Below are positions 27,083 to 36,008 of a DNA stretch of 64,000 bases, one piece after another. Within the stretch, counting starts at the first letter, position 1, and the number at the start of each line of letters is the position of its first letter. A program made the position numbers and the translations under genes. The DNA is taken from contig ONEF01000007.1 in assembly GCA_900316795.1 (NCBI GenBank), positions 61,753 to 125,752 of the forward strand. The letters run 5' to 3'. The notes under the pieces were generated by a model. It was given only the letters and a program-made list of their open reading frames with translations, had not been told where the DNA came from and ran no database searches. The stretch comes from an uncultured Bacteroidales bacterium (GTDB lineage Bacteria; Bacteroidota; Bacteroidia; Bacteroidales; UBA932).

Positions 27083-28693
27083 ATGAAAAGACATACCCTT
27101 CTTTTGCTTTTGTCCCTTATCGCGATAATTGCTACCTGCTGTTACGCTATGGGGCAGACTCCTGATTATCAAACTTCTGAAGAATGTACAAGCATAATGG
27201 TGGGGAGACTTGCCTCTACAGATGGTTCTGTGATAACATCACACACCTGCGACGGGGTTTCCCATACTTGGGTAAGCTATGAGCCGGCAGCGGACCACAA
27301 GAAAGGAGAAACCACCAAAGTCTATTACGGAACCCGCTGGACCAAGTTCAAGGGAGACACTACTGGGGTAAGACTGAAAGGAGAAATTCCTCAGGCCAGG
27401 CATACCTACGCATACCTCAACACCGGCTACCCTTGCCTTAACGAGAAGCAGGTGGCTATAGGAGAAACCACATTCTCCGGCCCAGATACCCTCAAGAATC
27501 CTGACGGGATGTTCATGATAGAAGAGCTTGCAAGAATTGCCTTGGAAAGATGTGACAATGCTCGCGATGCAGTCAAGCTGATGGGAAAACTCGCTGAAGA
27601 ATACGGTTATGGAGACGGGGGAGAGTGCCTGACGGTTGCAGACAAGAACGAGGTATGGTGCTTCGAGATCCTTGGCAACGGAAAACACAGCAAGGGAGCC
27701 GTATGGGCTGCCCAGAGGGTGCCGGACGACCACATCTCCATCTCAGCCAACATCCCGAGAATCGGGAAGATAGACCGCAAGGACAAAAAGAACTTCCTCT
27801 GCTCGGACAACGTGGAGAAAGTGGCACTGGAACACGGCCTTTGGGACGGACAGGGAGAATTCAAGTTCTACAAGGCCTACCACGGAACTTACGGAGACGG
27901 CAAAAACTTCAGGGAGAGAGACTTCTATGTGTTTTCACAACTTGCTCCGTCCCAGAACTTCTCCTACGATATGGAAGAGCTTCCTTTCTCCGTCAAACCT
28001 GATGAGAAAGTTGATGTACGCAAGGTAATGGAGCTTTTCCGCTCCACCTTTGAGGGCAGCCAGTTTGACATGACTGCCAACTGGAAGATGGAAGTTACCG
28101 CAAAGGACGGCACCAAGAGCGTCATAACCAGCCCGGTTGCCAATCCATGGCTCACGGCCGATACCCGCAACACTCTGAACACCATAGCCCCGGGAACCGT
28201 GGAGTTCAGCCGCACACTTGCAGTTTGCTGGTGCTCCTACTCCACTGTTATCCAGCTTAGAAGCTGGCTCCCCGATGCGGTTGGCGGCATCTGCTGGTAC
28301 GCTGTGGACAATCCGGCCCAGAGCCCTCGAATACCGCTGTTTGCCGGCGGCACATCGCTTCCTGACGGATTCAGCTTCTGCGGCCAGAAGCAGTACAAAG
28401 CAGACTGCATCATCTGGCAGTTCAGAAGGCCTAACCGCCTTGCAACCGTACAGTGGCAGAAGTCAAGGAAAAGAGTTGAAACTGAGATAGCCGCCATTGA
28501 GAAACTCGCCTTTGAAGAAGCCTGCAAAATAGAATCAGAACTCAGCGATAAGCAGAAATCTTCTCAAAGCTCCGGCAAAGAGGCGGCAGCTTCAGAACTG
28601 AACAAAGTCACAGCTAAAGTTTACCAAGCGGCAATCAAAGCCTGGAACCAGATGGAAACCGATTTCTGGATGGCTTACGGCCGCGGCTTCTGA
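27083..28693 (+). CDS. C69-family dipeptidase (peptidase U34), secreted
   Basis: The 536-residue protein has a signal peptide (MKRHTLLLLLSLIAIIATCC region). It then carries EECTSIMVGRLASTDGSVITSHTCD, where Cys35 is the predicted N-terminal nucleophile of the Ntn-hydrolase fold after processing. The conserved GGECLTVADKNEVWCFEI and the C-terminal AVCWCSYSTVIQLRSWLP are family signatures. C69 enzymes cleave dipeptides with broad specificity and are abundant in gut Bacteroidota. The ATG at 27083 is preferred over an upstream in-frame TTG. It lies 45 bp after the efflux operon and may have its own promoter. Confidence 0.9.
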   Translation: MKRHTLLLLLSLIAIIATCCYAMGQTPDYQTSEECTSIMVGRLASTDGSVITSHTCDGVSHTWVSYEPAADHKKGETTKVYYGTRWTKFKGDTTGVRLKGEIPQARHTYAYLNTGYPCLNEKQVAIGETTFSGPDTLKNPDGMFMIEELARIALERCDNARDAVKLMGKLAEEYGYGDGGECLTVADKNEVWCFEILGNGKHSKGAVWAAQRVPDDHISISANIPRIGKIDRKDKKNFLCSDNVEKVALEHGLWDGQGEFKFYKAYHGTYGDGKNFRERDFYVFSQLAPSQNFSYDMEELPFSVKPDEKVDVRKVMELFRSTFEGSQFDMTANWKMEVTAKDGTKSVITSPVANPWLTADTRNTLNTIAPGTVEFSRTLAVCWCSYSTVIQLRSWLPDAVGGICWYAVDNPAQSPRIPLFAGGTSLPDGFSFCGQKQYKADCIIWQFRRPNRLATVQWQKSRKRVETEIAAIEKLAFEEACKIESELSDKQKSSQSSGKEAAASELNKVTAKVYQAAIKAWNQMETDFWMAYGRGF

Positions 28694-28719
28694 GTTTATG
28701 ATTTATCTCAAAGATTCCT

Positions 28720-28727
28720 TAAATTTG
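28720..28727 (+). promoter_or_regulatory. -7 promoter element
   Basis: TAAATTTGC lies 25 nt upstream of the following start codon and matches TAnnTTTG. Confidence 0.6.
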
Positions 28728-28752
28728 CATTGGACAAAGAACCTATACGATT

Positions 28753-29622
28753 ATGAAAAAGTTATTGATTATGGCACTGGCAACATTGTTCGGCTGCAGC
28801 CTGACAGCACAAGACAAATCTGTCATAGACATGATAAACCAAAAGGGTAACATAGAACCGGTGGAATGGGTGCTCAAGAATGAAAGAAATATGGAAGAGT
28901 GCCTCCACAAGGTAGATTATCTTACCCAATCCGACCTTGATTTCCTGTCAGAAATGATGACCAAGGAAATAAGCCGGATGGATAACATCCTCAAGACCAG
29001 AGACCTGATTTTAGGAAAGGAAAAGAAAGAGTCCAAACAGGAAAAGAGACTGAAGAAGTATTTCACCGATACAGACAAGGCAAAGAAGTGTTTTGCCCAG
29101 GCAGAAGAAATCAAGGCCAGAGCCAATCTCCTTCTGGAGAAGGCCAAACTTAACAAGGGAAGGTCATACCATGCTATGCCTTCAGGCAAGCTTACTGCAT
29201 TTCAGTACTCTGCCGGAAACGGATTTGCGGGCTGGAGCAGTTCCGTGTCTCTGAAAAAGAACAAAGACGGAAACGGCGGAACCCTCACCTATGATAACCG
29301 GCAGAGGATGAGAGTGATAAGAGACGGGCAGGAAGAACAGGAAAAGCCTAAGACGGTAAATGTGGAAGATTCAGTGTTTGTGAAAGTTTACAGCATCATC
29401 AAAGAAGGAGGGCTTTACGATGAACAGAATAACTACCAGCCTCTGATGGATGTGACAGATGGAACAAACTGGTCTTGCTGGATGAATTTTGAAGGCAACG
29501 TTTACATAAGCACTGGCGGATATATGGCCGGTCCTAACCACCAAGACGCTCTAAACGATGTCCTTAAATATCTCAAGAGTGTTTTTGACCAGATCGCCCC
29601 TCCGGAAAAGGAAAAGAAATAG
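28753..29622 (+). CDS. Exported protein of unknown function
   Basis: The 289-residue protein has a signal peptide (MKKLLIMALATLFGCSLTAQ region). A Cys in FGC could also suggest a lipobox, but the TAQ site fits better. A Lys/Glu-rich, probably coiled-coil stretch spans about residues 60-140. A beta-rich C-terminal part follows, with YHAMPSGKLTAFQYSAG and 'TNWSCWMNFEGNVYISTGGYMAGPNH'. No family recognised. It has its own promoter and a strong terminator, so it is monocistronic. Confidence 0.62.
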   Translation: MKKLLIMALATLFGCSLTAQDKSVIDMINQKGNIEPVEWVLKNERNMEECLHKVDYLTQSDLDFLSEMMTKEISRMDNILKTRDLILGKEKKESKQEKRLKKYFTDTDKAKKCFAQAEEIKARANLLLEKAKLNKGRSYHAMPSGKLTAFQYSAGNGFAGWSSSVSLKKNKDGNGGTLTYDNRQRMRVIRDGQEEQEKPKTVNVEDSVFVKVYSIIKEGGLYDEQNNYQPLMDVTDGTNWSCWMNFEGNVYISTGGYMAGPNHQDALNDVLKYLKSVFDQIAPPEKEKK

Positions 29623-29653
29623 CTTACCCTCAAGAAACAGGAATAAAACAAAA

Positions 29654-29681
29654 ACTCCAGATACGTCTCAGTATCTGGAGT
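29654..29681. terminator. Bidirectional intrinsic terminator
   Basis: ACTCCAGATAC pairs with GTATCTGGAGT around a 6-nt loop. It is flanked by five A on the left and five T on the right, so it can end transcripts from both converging genes. Confidence 0.9.
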
Positions 29682-29725
29682 TTTTCATTCAACAGCAGGC
29701 CGCTGAAATGCAACCTGAACAATTT

Positions 29726-30133
29726 TTAGTAAGTCATCTTTGGTTCCAGCTCTTTGGCTGCTGCAATCATCTTCTCGACGGTCTTCAAAGGAGGAACTAC
29801 GCGGGTAAGTTTCTTCTTTGCGTTGGTCTCCTCAAGAGCCTTGTAAAGATTCTCGGCCTTGCGGTTGCGGAGTTCCTTTACGGTATCAACTCCGGCAGCC
29901 TCCAGAAGCTCTGAGAACTGAGGGCCTATACCCTTGACTCTGAACAGATCTGCGTGATTGGTCCAACGGAGGATGAGCTTCTCCTGAATACCAGTTGCTT
30001 TTGCAAGTTCCTTGCGGCCTTTTGGAGCTGCGCATCTGTCAAGGAGTTCGCTTACCTTGTTGATGCCGGCCTCGGTAAGTTTCTTTGCATAAACATCACC
30101 TACGCCTTCGATGTCAATGATTTTGTAATCCAT
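29726..30133 (-). CDS. DUF4332-type helix-hairpin-helix protein
   Basis: The 135-residue protein holds two helix-hairpin-helix-like units: DIEGVGDVYAKKLTEAGI near the start and RVKGIGPQFSELLEAAGVDTV near residue 65. The arrangement and length match the DUF4332 family common in Bacteroidota. HhH motifs bind DNA non-specifically, so a nucleoid or repair accessory role is possible but unproven. It is basic at the C-terminus (NAKKKLTRVVPPLKTVEKM). Promoter and terminator are both visible, so it is a single-gene unit. Confidence 0.8.
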   Translation of the reverse strand: MDYKIIDIEGVGDVYAKKLTEAGINKVSELLDRCAAPKGRKELAKATGIQEKLILRWTNHADLFRVKGIGPQFSELLEAAGVDTVKELRNRKAENLYKALEETNAKKKLTRVVPPLKTVEKMIAAAKELEPKMTY

Positions 30134-30160
30134 GGTAATAGTATTAAAAGTTGTTACTTA

Positions 30161-30168
30161 CAAATTTA
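30161..30168 (-). promoter_or_regulatory. -7 promoter element for the DUF4332 gene
   Basis: TAAATTTG on the minus strand, 27 nt upstream of the ATG. Confidence 0.6.
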
Positions 30169-30316
30169 ATAAAAAAATTCTGCGTTAAAATCAACAGAAT
30201 GGCAATAACTTTGCAATAAATCATCAGTACCGGGTTGCCCGGAAGAACGACACATAGCATACCGGGCACCGATATTTAACTTTATTATACTTGTTTTCAA
30301 CGATTTAGTTAGCATA

Positions 30317-31426
30317 ATGGAAAGAAGATACCTTAAATCTGTCGCGATGAACATTTCATCAGCACTGGCGGCAAGTGCCGTTTCAGCAATGGTGCTCTTA
30401 AGCATCACTGGCTGTTCAAGAGAAAAAAGCGCAGAAGAAATCTACAATGAAAAGGCCAGCGGAGTGGTCATGATCCTGAACGAATACTATTACAGCGTAA
30501 CTCTGCCAACCGGCAATACTTTTTACTTCAGCGATATACAGGACGGCAAACTCTTGAACGTGGCTTTCTCTCCAAACCAGATAAAGACCACCTACTCATT
30601 CGGCACCGGGTTCTTTGTCGACAAGTATGGCGGAATTCTCACCAACCGCCATGTTGTCAACCACTACATAAAGAAATCTGACGTGATGAACTATGTCCAA
30701 AAGCTCCTGTCTGCACTGGTTTCATACGCTCAGGAAAGGCAGGACCAGGCTATGTATGAGGGCGGAAGAATTTACCAGTACCTGAACCAGAGCCAGACAG
30801 ACAGCCGCTACACTTCCTATAACCAGCAGCTCAAGCAGAGGCTTCTTGAACTCAGCCAGGAGTATGACGAAGCCCAGAACTATATATCCCAGCTCAGGAG
30901 AATCAGCGCTTCCCAGATAGCCGTCAAGTGCCACAGCAAGGTTGGCATCGCCTACAACGATTCATACATAAGCGGCCCCGGAGACTTCAAAGAATGTACT
31001 GTGGAACTGGAGTCATCTGACGAGAATGTTGACCTTGCTCTCATCAGGCTCAGCGATGCCCAGACTCCGGAAAAGGCAGCAATCTTCTATACCGGAGTGG
31101 ACAGCCACGGAAATGCAAAGGAAACCTCTGCCGACAAACTGACTCTTGACCAGCAGCTCTACCTCATAGGCTACAACCAGGGCATAGCACTGGCTTCTAC
31201 AACAGAAGGCATCAAAGCTCAGCTCACATCAGGGAAAATATCCCAGAAGCCCGACCAGTACCGCCTCCTTTACACGATTCCTATACTCCAGGGCTCCAGC
31301 GGAAGCCCGGTGGTGAACTCCTACGGAGACTTGGTGGCTGTAAACTTTGCAGCCGTAAGCGGCACCCAGAGCTTCAACTTCGGGATACCTATCCACCAGA
31401 TAAGAAACTTTCTGAGAGGAAAATAA
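30317..31426 (+). CDS. Trypsin-like serine protease lipoprotein with coiled-coil insertion
   Basis: The 369-residue protein has a lipobox (SITGC, Cys33) and a complete chymotrypsin-fold triad: His112 in LTNRHVV, Asp239 in VDLALIRL and Ser328 in LQGSSGSPVV. Between His and Asp there are 127 residues, far more than usual. The extra part is Gln/Tyr/Glu-rich (YNQQLKQRLLELSQEYDEAQ) and predicted to be coiled coil. No PDZ domain follows, unlike DegP. It is probably anchored in the envelope. The insertion could be a regulatory or substrate-docking arm, which is inference. Confidence 0.85.
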   Translation: MERRYLKSVAMNISSALAASAVSAMVLLSITGCSREKSAEEIYNEKASGVVMILNEYYYSVTLPTGNTFYFSDIQDGKLLNVAFSPNQIKTTYSFGTGFFVDKYGGILTNRHVVNHYIKKSDVMNYVQKLLSALVSYAQERQDQAMYEGGRIYQYLNQSQTDSRYTSYNQQLKQRLLELSQEYDEAQNYISQLRRISASQIAVKCHSKVGIAYNDSYISGPGDFKECTVELESSDENVDLALIRLSDAQTPEKAAIFYTGVDSHGNAKETSADKLTLDQQLYLIGYNQGIALASTTEGIKAQLTSGKISQKPDQYRLLYTIPILQGSSGSPVVNSYGDLVAVNFAAVSGTQSFNFGIPIHQIRNFLRGK

Positions 31427-31501
31427 AACATTCAGCTCTTTCAAGAGCAATTTCTTGAACAGAAATGACACCTGCCATACCCGCTGAGTCTAAAAGATTA
31501 G

Positions 31502-31509
31502 TATATTTG
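31502..31509 (+). promoter_or_regulatory. -7 promoter element deciding the start of the next gene
   Basis: TATATTTG lies 18 nt before the ATG at 31528. Upstream in-frame starts would fall before the transcription start, so they are unlikely. Confidence 0.6.
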
Positions 31510-31527
31510 GCCAACAAATCAAAAGCA

Positions 31528-32061
31528 ATGAAACAATCTTCCATAATAACATTCAAGGCCGTTCTGCTCGCTCTGGCCGCAATGCTTTCCATAAACATAG
31601 CCTCAGCCCAAAATGACTGGACGGGAAGGCGCTACATGACTGAAGACCCCTCCAAGTGTATAGACATGATGTTGAAAGAAGCGGCTAAGGACAAAGATAT
31701 TCAGAGCATGCCAGCTTTTGAAAAACAAGTGTTTATGGGAGTAATTTCCATAGCTGAAATAAAATTTGCGATAGTGTTCAAGGCAAAAAACAAGTTTGCT
31801 ATGACGGTTATCGCACGCATCAACGAAAAGGCTGCCAAAGCCGCGAATTTAGAACTGGACCGTGAGAAAAGAGAGAACATTTCTACCCAGCTGAACCAGA
31901 TGAGTGCAGACATGAAAGTTACCGGAACCTATGCCATAGACGGAAAGAAACTTGTTCTCACGTCCAGTGACGGGGTACAGGAACTGACAATCCTTGAAGA
32001 CGGAAAGAAAATCATGGGCGACAAGGATATGGAAAATATGGTTTTAGTCAGGGTGAAGTAA
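31528..32061 (+). CDS. Small secreted protein of unknown function
   Basis: The 177-residue protein has a signal peptide ending near NIASAQ. The mature part resembles small Bacteroidota proteins with a lipocalin/META-like C-terminus: VTGTYAIDGKKLVLTSSDG followed by ELTILEDGKKIM, which describes a beta-strand pattern. The N-terminal half is helical and Lys-rich. No named family is certain. The stop codon TAA is directly followed by the ATG of the DUF3667 gene, so the two are co-transcribed. Confidence 0.62.
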   Translation: MKQSSIITFKAVLLALAAMLSINIASAQNDWTGRRYMTEDPSKCIDMMLKEAAKDKDIQSMPAFEKQVFMGVISIAEIKFAIVFKAKNKFAMTVIARINEKAAKAANLELDREKRENISTQLNQMSADMKVTGTYAIDGKKLVLTSSDGVQELTILEDGKKIMGDKDMENMVLVRVK

Positions 32062-33180
32062 ATGTCCAGTTATTTCAGGCGGCTTTCCTCCAGGCTAAAA
32101 CGCTACTTCACAAAACTTGGTCATAGCCTGACGCATCCCAAGGAGCCTAAGAGATATGACTTCAAAGGGATGAAAACCATCCACAAGTGCTCCAATTGCT
32201 CACTTGAATACGAGGGCAATTTCTGCCCCCGATGTGGTCAGAAAGCCAGCACATCACGGTTAACCCCCAAAAACCTTCTTGGCGGCACGCTTGAAGTATG
32301 GGATTTCAACAACAAGAGCGTCCTGGGAACTATAATTGAACTGTTCCATCGCCCCGGATATTTCATAAGAGACTACCTGAAAGGTCACAGGGCAGCTTAC
32401 TACGCCCCAATAAAGCTCCTCTTCCTCCTTTGCGTACTATATGCCATAGAGGTCCAGACCGGCATAATCAAGACAAAGAAGACCAAACCTGACACCCAAA
32501 GCACAATAGAAAAACCTTTGACCCAGGAGCAGAAAGACTCTCTGGATTGGGCCTGGGCCTACGAAGATGACGAGGAAGAAGATGATCAGACCGTCCCACA
32601 AGAATTAAAAGACAGCACTGCAATAGCCAGCCTGAATCAAGCTGACAGACAAGACAATCTATCTCAAACTGATTCCCTGTCAGACGAGCTGACAGAGGAA
32701 GAAGAAGAAGCCTATAAGCGGATGCGCCGGCAGGTGGAAAATGCAAAGTCCATATCAACCGGATTGATAACTATCGGAATAAAAATTTCAGACTGGACAA
32801 GAAACAACAAGGCACTGTCCATCATCTTTCTGAACATAACCTTCGCCTTGTCCTGCTGGATTCTGTTCAGACGAGCCCCGGATATTGACGGCAAACTGTC
32901 CTATACCGAGCACTTTTTCATACAGATATACATAAGCTGCCAGCTGATTGTCATCGCGATAATAGTGCTTCCGTTCAACAGCGCCGCAAACGGGCAGCTT
33001 TCAGGATGGTTCCTGCCTCTGATTATGATGTGGGACTTCAAACAGCTTTTTGGAATAAGCTGGATCAAAAGCGCTTGGAAAACGCTACTCGTGCTGATAC
33101 TCAATGGCGTGACAGCCTTTGTCCTTTATGGACTGATCACTGCATTAACCGCCTTGGTGATTGCTCTGGTAAACAACTGA
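32062..33180 (+). CDS. DUF3667 zinc-ribbon membrane protein
   Basis: The 372-residue protein has an N-terminal zinc ribbon (CSNCSLEYEGNFCPRCGQKA, about residues 43-62), then the DUF3667 block GGTLEVWDFNNKSVLGTIIELFHRPG and a membrane segment near residue 120. A long acidic low-complexity region (EDDEEEDDQ, LTEEEEEAYK) follows, and then about four C-terminal helices. Function is unknown in the family. The cytoplasmic ribbon and acidic loop suggest protein binding. It directly follows, without gap, a small secreted protein. Confidence 0.85.
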   Translation: MSSYFRRLSSRLKRYFTKLGHSLTHPKEPKRYDFKGMKTIHKCSNCSLEYEGNFCPRCGQKASTSRLTPKNLLGGTLEVWDFNNKSVLGTIIELFHRPGYFIRDYLKGHRAAYYAPIKLLFLLCVLYAIEVQTGIIKTKKTKPDTQSTIEKPLTQEQKDSLDWAWAYEDDEEEDDQTVPQELKDSTAIASLNQADRQDNLSQTDSLSDELTEEEEEAYKRMRRQVENAKSISTGLITIGIKISDWTRNNKALSIIFLNITFALSCWILFRRAPDIDGKLSYTEHFFIQIYISCQLIVIAIIVLPFNSAANGQLSGWFLPLIMMWDFKQLFGISWIKSAWKTLLVLILNGVTAFVLYGLITALTALVIALVNN

Positions 33181-33196
33181 AACGAGTACCTGCGCC

Positions 33197-33841
33197 TCAG
33201 CCTTCTTTTACTAGCATCAACTTGATGCAATCCCCTATTTCCTTGGCCACATCAGTGGTGTCTTCCAGAGACTGGACTATGTTCTTGCACTTGGTAAGTT
33301 CTATGCCATTGGTTTCAGCCTCAAACAAATGGCTCATATAGTTCTCGTAGATGTCATCCACCTCGCTCTCTATTTCCTTTATTTTGACGCACATAGCCTT
33401 GAGTTCCTCTCCTTTCTTCTTCCACTGTTCAAAATCTCCGGTAATGGCGGTAAGCAGGCGGGCGTCCTCAACTATCTGCTCCCCTATCTCAATCCAGGAT
33501 GAGTCTGTAAAATTAGGGCGGTAAATGACTATCTTCTTGGCACTGTCGTGAATCATATCCAGGAAAGACTCCATCCTGGAGGCAAGTGTCTGGACATCCT
33601 CCCTGTCAAACGGTACCCTGCGAGTCTTATAAAGAATCTCGGAAATCTTTGCATCAACCACATCTCCCTCACGTTCAACCTCTTTCATCTTCCTGGCGAG
33701 CTCCTTTTTCTTTTCAAAAGACTCTTCCTCAAGAATCTCCACAAGAATGTCAGCAGCCTTGGAAATCAAAGCGCTCTGCTCCTTGAAAAGCGGAAAGAAA
33801 AGTTCCCCTCCTCCGCGTTTATCGAACAAACACAAAAACAT
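33197..33841 (-). CDS. DUF47/PhoU-like protein
   Basis: The 214-residue all-helical protein has Glu/Asp-rich metal-cluster positions as in PhoU: EREGDVVDAKISEILYK, DREDVQTLASRMESFLDMIHDSAKK and EIESEVDDIYENYMSHLFEAE. DUF47 proteins usually sit next to a PitA-type phosphate transporter and modulate it. No such transporter is adjacent here, so it is either orphaned or partnered elsewhere. It converges with the DUF3667 gene, with 16 bp between the stops. Confidence 0.85.
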   Translation of the reverse strand: MFLCLFDKRGGGELFFPLFKEQSALISKAADILVEILEEESFEKKKELARKMKEVEREGDVVDAKISEILYKTRRVPFDREDVQTLASRMESFLDMIHDSAKKIVIYRPNFTDSSWIEIGEQIVEDARLLTAITGDFEQWKKKGEELKAMCVKIKEIESEVDDIYENYMSHLFEAETNGIELTKCKNIVQSLEDTTDVAKEIGDCIKLMLVKEG

Positions 33842-33988
33842 AACAAATTAAAATAACTAGAAGCACAAATGATCAATGATAATCCTTATCTTTACAAACC
33901 GTAAACAAGACCGTTTCTCCAATAGTTTGCAGAAGGCACGCTTTCAGGAAACTAGTCTTGCAGACAGCCGAATACAAAATTATAAAAT

Positions 33989-35011
33989 ATGAAAACAATG
34001 TCAAAAAGAATCAGCTACGCATTTATTTTTGCGTTTTTAATTATCTCTTTATCAGCTATTAACACTAGCGCGCAGAATAAAAAACAAATTTCTGCAAACA
34101 AACAGGCAGAATCGCTGAGCGACACGATAAAACTCTCTTCTGACCCTGATTTCTATGCAATTACCCTGAAAAAAGATATCCCTGTGGCAGAGAAGATAAT
34201 GAAGGATCTTCTGCCTTACAAAGACAGCAAAACAACTGGAGAACTGATGGTGATGGCCGCCAAGAAGCTTCTGGGCAACGAATATGTTGCAGGAACTCTG
34301 GAAGAAGGAGATTCAGAGGACGTGAGAGTCTATCTGAGCAAGACGGACTGCATCATCTTTGTGGAAACCTGCATGAACCTCGCCCTCACCGTCAAGAAAT
34401 ATGGAAAGGACGCCAACTTTGAGAAACTCTGCCAGATGGTACGCCAGAGCCGCTACCGTGATGGTCAGGTACGCTGCTACTCAGACCGTATCCATTACAC
34501 AACCGAGTGGATACGCCAGGGAGAAAAGAGAGGCATCGTTGACGACATTACCCTCAAATGCGGCGGACAGGTCTATGACCATCCTATCAACTTCATGACC
34601 TCCCACTACAAGAGCTACAAGCATCTGAAAGACGCGGAAGTGACCAAAGAGTGCTGCGGCAATGAAAAAGAGATGGAAACCTGCACCATGAACCAGGCCA
34701 CCAAAGACTATAATGTGATTGCCAAGGTAGAAAAGGAGCTCAACGCCCAGCCATACACCTACATTCCGCAGGACAAGATCAAGGCCAACGAGAAATCTAT
34801 CAAGAGCGGCGATATAATCGGCTACATGTCCACCACCAAAGGCCTGGACATCGCCCACGTCGTAATCGCCTACTGGAGGCCGGACGGCAAGCTGGGCTTC
34901 ATCCACGCCTCAATGGGCAAGATGAAGGTCGTGGTTGACGAAAAGACCATCAACGACTACGCCAACGACTCCAAAGGCATAAACGGAATCAAAGTTATCC
35001 GCGTACGCTAA
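33989..35011 (+). CDS. DUF1460 N-acetylmuramoyl-L-alanine amidase-like protein (NlpC/P60 fold)
   Basis: The 340-residue exported protein has a signal peptide (ISYAFIFAFLIISLSAINTSAQ region), the catalytic Cys121 in SKTDCIIFVETCMNLALT, and the catalytic His290 in GLDIAHVVIAYW. Glycine and HASM residues follow in GFIHASMGKMKVV. This matches DUF1460, a peptidoglycan amidase family common in Bacteroidales. An inserted Cys-rich loop (ECCGNEKEMETC) could form disulfides. It acts on cell-wall fragments in the periplasm by family inference. Confidence 0.87.
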   Translation: MKTMSKRISYAFIFAFLIISLSAINTSAQNKKQISANKQAESLSDTIKLSSDPDFYAITLKKDIPVAEKIMKDLLPYKDSKTTGELMVMAAKKLLGNEYVAGTLEEGDSEDVRVYLSKTDCIIFVETCMNLALTVKKYGKDANFEKLCQMVRQSRYRDGQVRCYSDRIHYTTEWIRQGEKRGIVDDITLKCGGQVYDHPINFMTSHYKSYKHLKDAEVTKECCGNEKEMETCTMNQATKDYNVIAKVEKELNAQPYTYIPQDKIKANEKSIKSGDIIGYMSTTKGLDIAHVVIAYWRPDGKLGFIHASMGKMKVVVDEKTINDYANDSKGINGIKVIRVR

Positions 35012-35037
35012 TTTCCAACATTATACCGCTTCAAATC

Positions 35038-35655
35038 ATGGAACCTTACGCCCATTACGACCAGCAGGTTTACAAAGAACGTCCGATGCCTTCAATGACA
35101 GAGGCCACAAAGACCTGCCTCAAGAAATACTCAACTTTCTCCGGCAGAGCCCGCAGAAGCGAATACTGGTGGTTCTTCCTCGCCCAGTACCTTATAGGAA
35201 TAGCAATAACAATTGTATGGGTGGTAAGTTTTATAGCCCAGATGGCCATCTGGATCAAAAACGGCTCCATCAACGACCACTCTCCTTTTGATGTGTTCTT
35301 GACGAACCCTGGATTCTGGCTGTATGCCGTTTACTGTTTAGCTTTAATCATTCCTAATCTTGCCGTGAATGTAAGAAGGCTCCACGACATAGGCCGCAGC
35401 GGGTGGTTTCTGCTGTTGTTCTGCCTCTGCCCGGTCCTGCTGTTCGGAGCCGCGTTTTTAATAGCCTATTATGACCACGACCTCTGGTTTCTGATGATAT
35501 TTGCCTACCTGGCAAGCATCTTCTTGTCTGTCCTTTACATCGTCTGGATGGCTACAAACGGCAAGAAGGAAACCAACAAATGGGGTCCTTCCCCAAAATA
35601 TTACCAGGATCAGCCTCAAAACATCCAGAGTGAACCACAAAGAGAGCAACAATAA
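35038..35655 (+). CDS. DUF805 membrane protein
   Basis: The 205-residue protein has the DUF805 start (CLKKYSTFSGRARRSEYWWFFL), about four membrane helices, and the conserved NVRRLHDIGRSGWFLLL. The C-terminal tail is Gln/Pro-rich. DUF805 proteins are small inner-membrane proteins of unknown function. It begins 26 bp after the amidase gene and may be transcribed with it. Confidence 0.88.
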   Translation: MEPYAHYDQQVYKERPMPSMTEATKTCLKKYSTFSGRARRSEYWWFFLAQYLIGIAITIVWVVSFIAQMAIWIKNGSINDHSPFDVFLTNPGFWLYAVYCLALIIPNLAVNVRRLHDIGRSGWFLLLFCLCPVLLFGAAFLIAYYDHDLWFLMIFAYLASIFLSVLYIVWMATNGKKETNKWGPSPKYYQDQPQNIQSEPQREQQ

Positions 35656-35718
35656 TATACTAATACTCAGCGATAAACATCGCCGAGAGAAAAAAAGTTG
35701 AAGAAAACTGAAAAATTT

Positions 35719-35749
35719 TTTGGAGATATGAAAAAAGGCTGTATATTTG
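35719..35749 (+). promoter_or_regulatory. Canonical Bacteroidota promoter for tRNA-Lys
   Basis: TTTG (-33) at 35719-35722 is followed after 19 bp by TATATTTG (-7) at 35742-35749. This is the ideal spacing for the phylum's housekeeping sigma factor. The tRNA starts 34 nt downstream. Confidence 0.8.
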
Positions 35750-35782
35750 CAGTCCCAAAACGGAAGCAATTCCGCCAAAGCT

Positions 35783-35855
35783 GACTCGCTAGCTCAGCTG
35801 GTAGAGCACGACACTCTTAATGTTGGGGTCCAGGGTTCGATCCCCTGGCGGGTCA
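35783..35855 (+). tRNA. tRNA-Lys (anticodon CTT)
   Basis: The cloverleaf is complete: acceptor GACTCGC with GCGGGTC (one G-T pair), D-arm GCTC/GAGC, anticodon stem CGACA/TGTTG with loop CTCTTAA giving anticodon CTT, and T-arm CAGGG/CCCTG with TTCGATC. The discriminator is A and CCA is not encoded. Confidence 0.95.
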
Positions 35856-35856
35856 C

Positions 35857-35890
35857 AAAAAAGCCTTCAGAACTATCTGGAGGCTTTTTT
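35857..35890 (+). terminator. Intrinsic terminator after tRNA-Lys
   Basis: AAAAGCCTTCAGA pairs with TCTGGAGGCTTTT around a 4-nt loop, followed by a T-run. Confidence 0.88.
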
Positions 35891-36008
35891 GATTCTCGAT
35901 CGCGGAGAAAAGAAAACCGTTTCACAGAAATTTTTTTGGGGGGTAACAATACTGACACAGTGTTTTATCGCAAAGTGTTTTGTATTTTTACAACAGGAAA
36001 CACATATC

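Noticed and set aside
35820..36008. Upstream extension of the PAS fusion protein
   Set aside because: It would begin inside tRNA-Lys and cross its terminator; the ATG at 36009 gives the family start.
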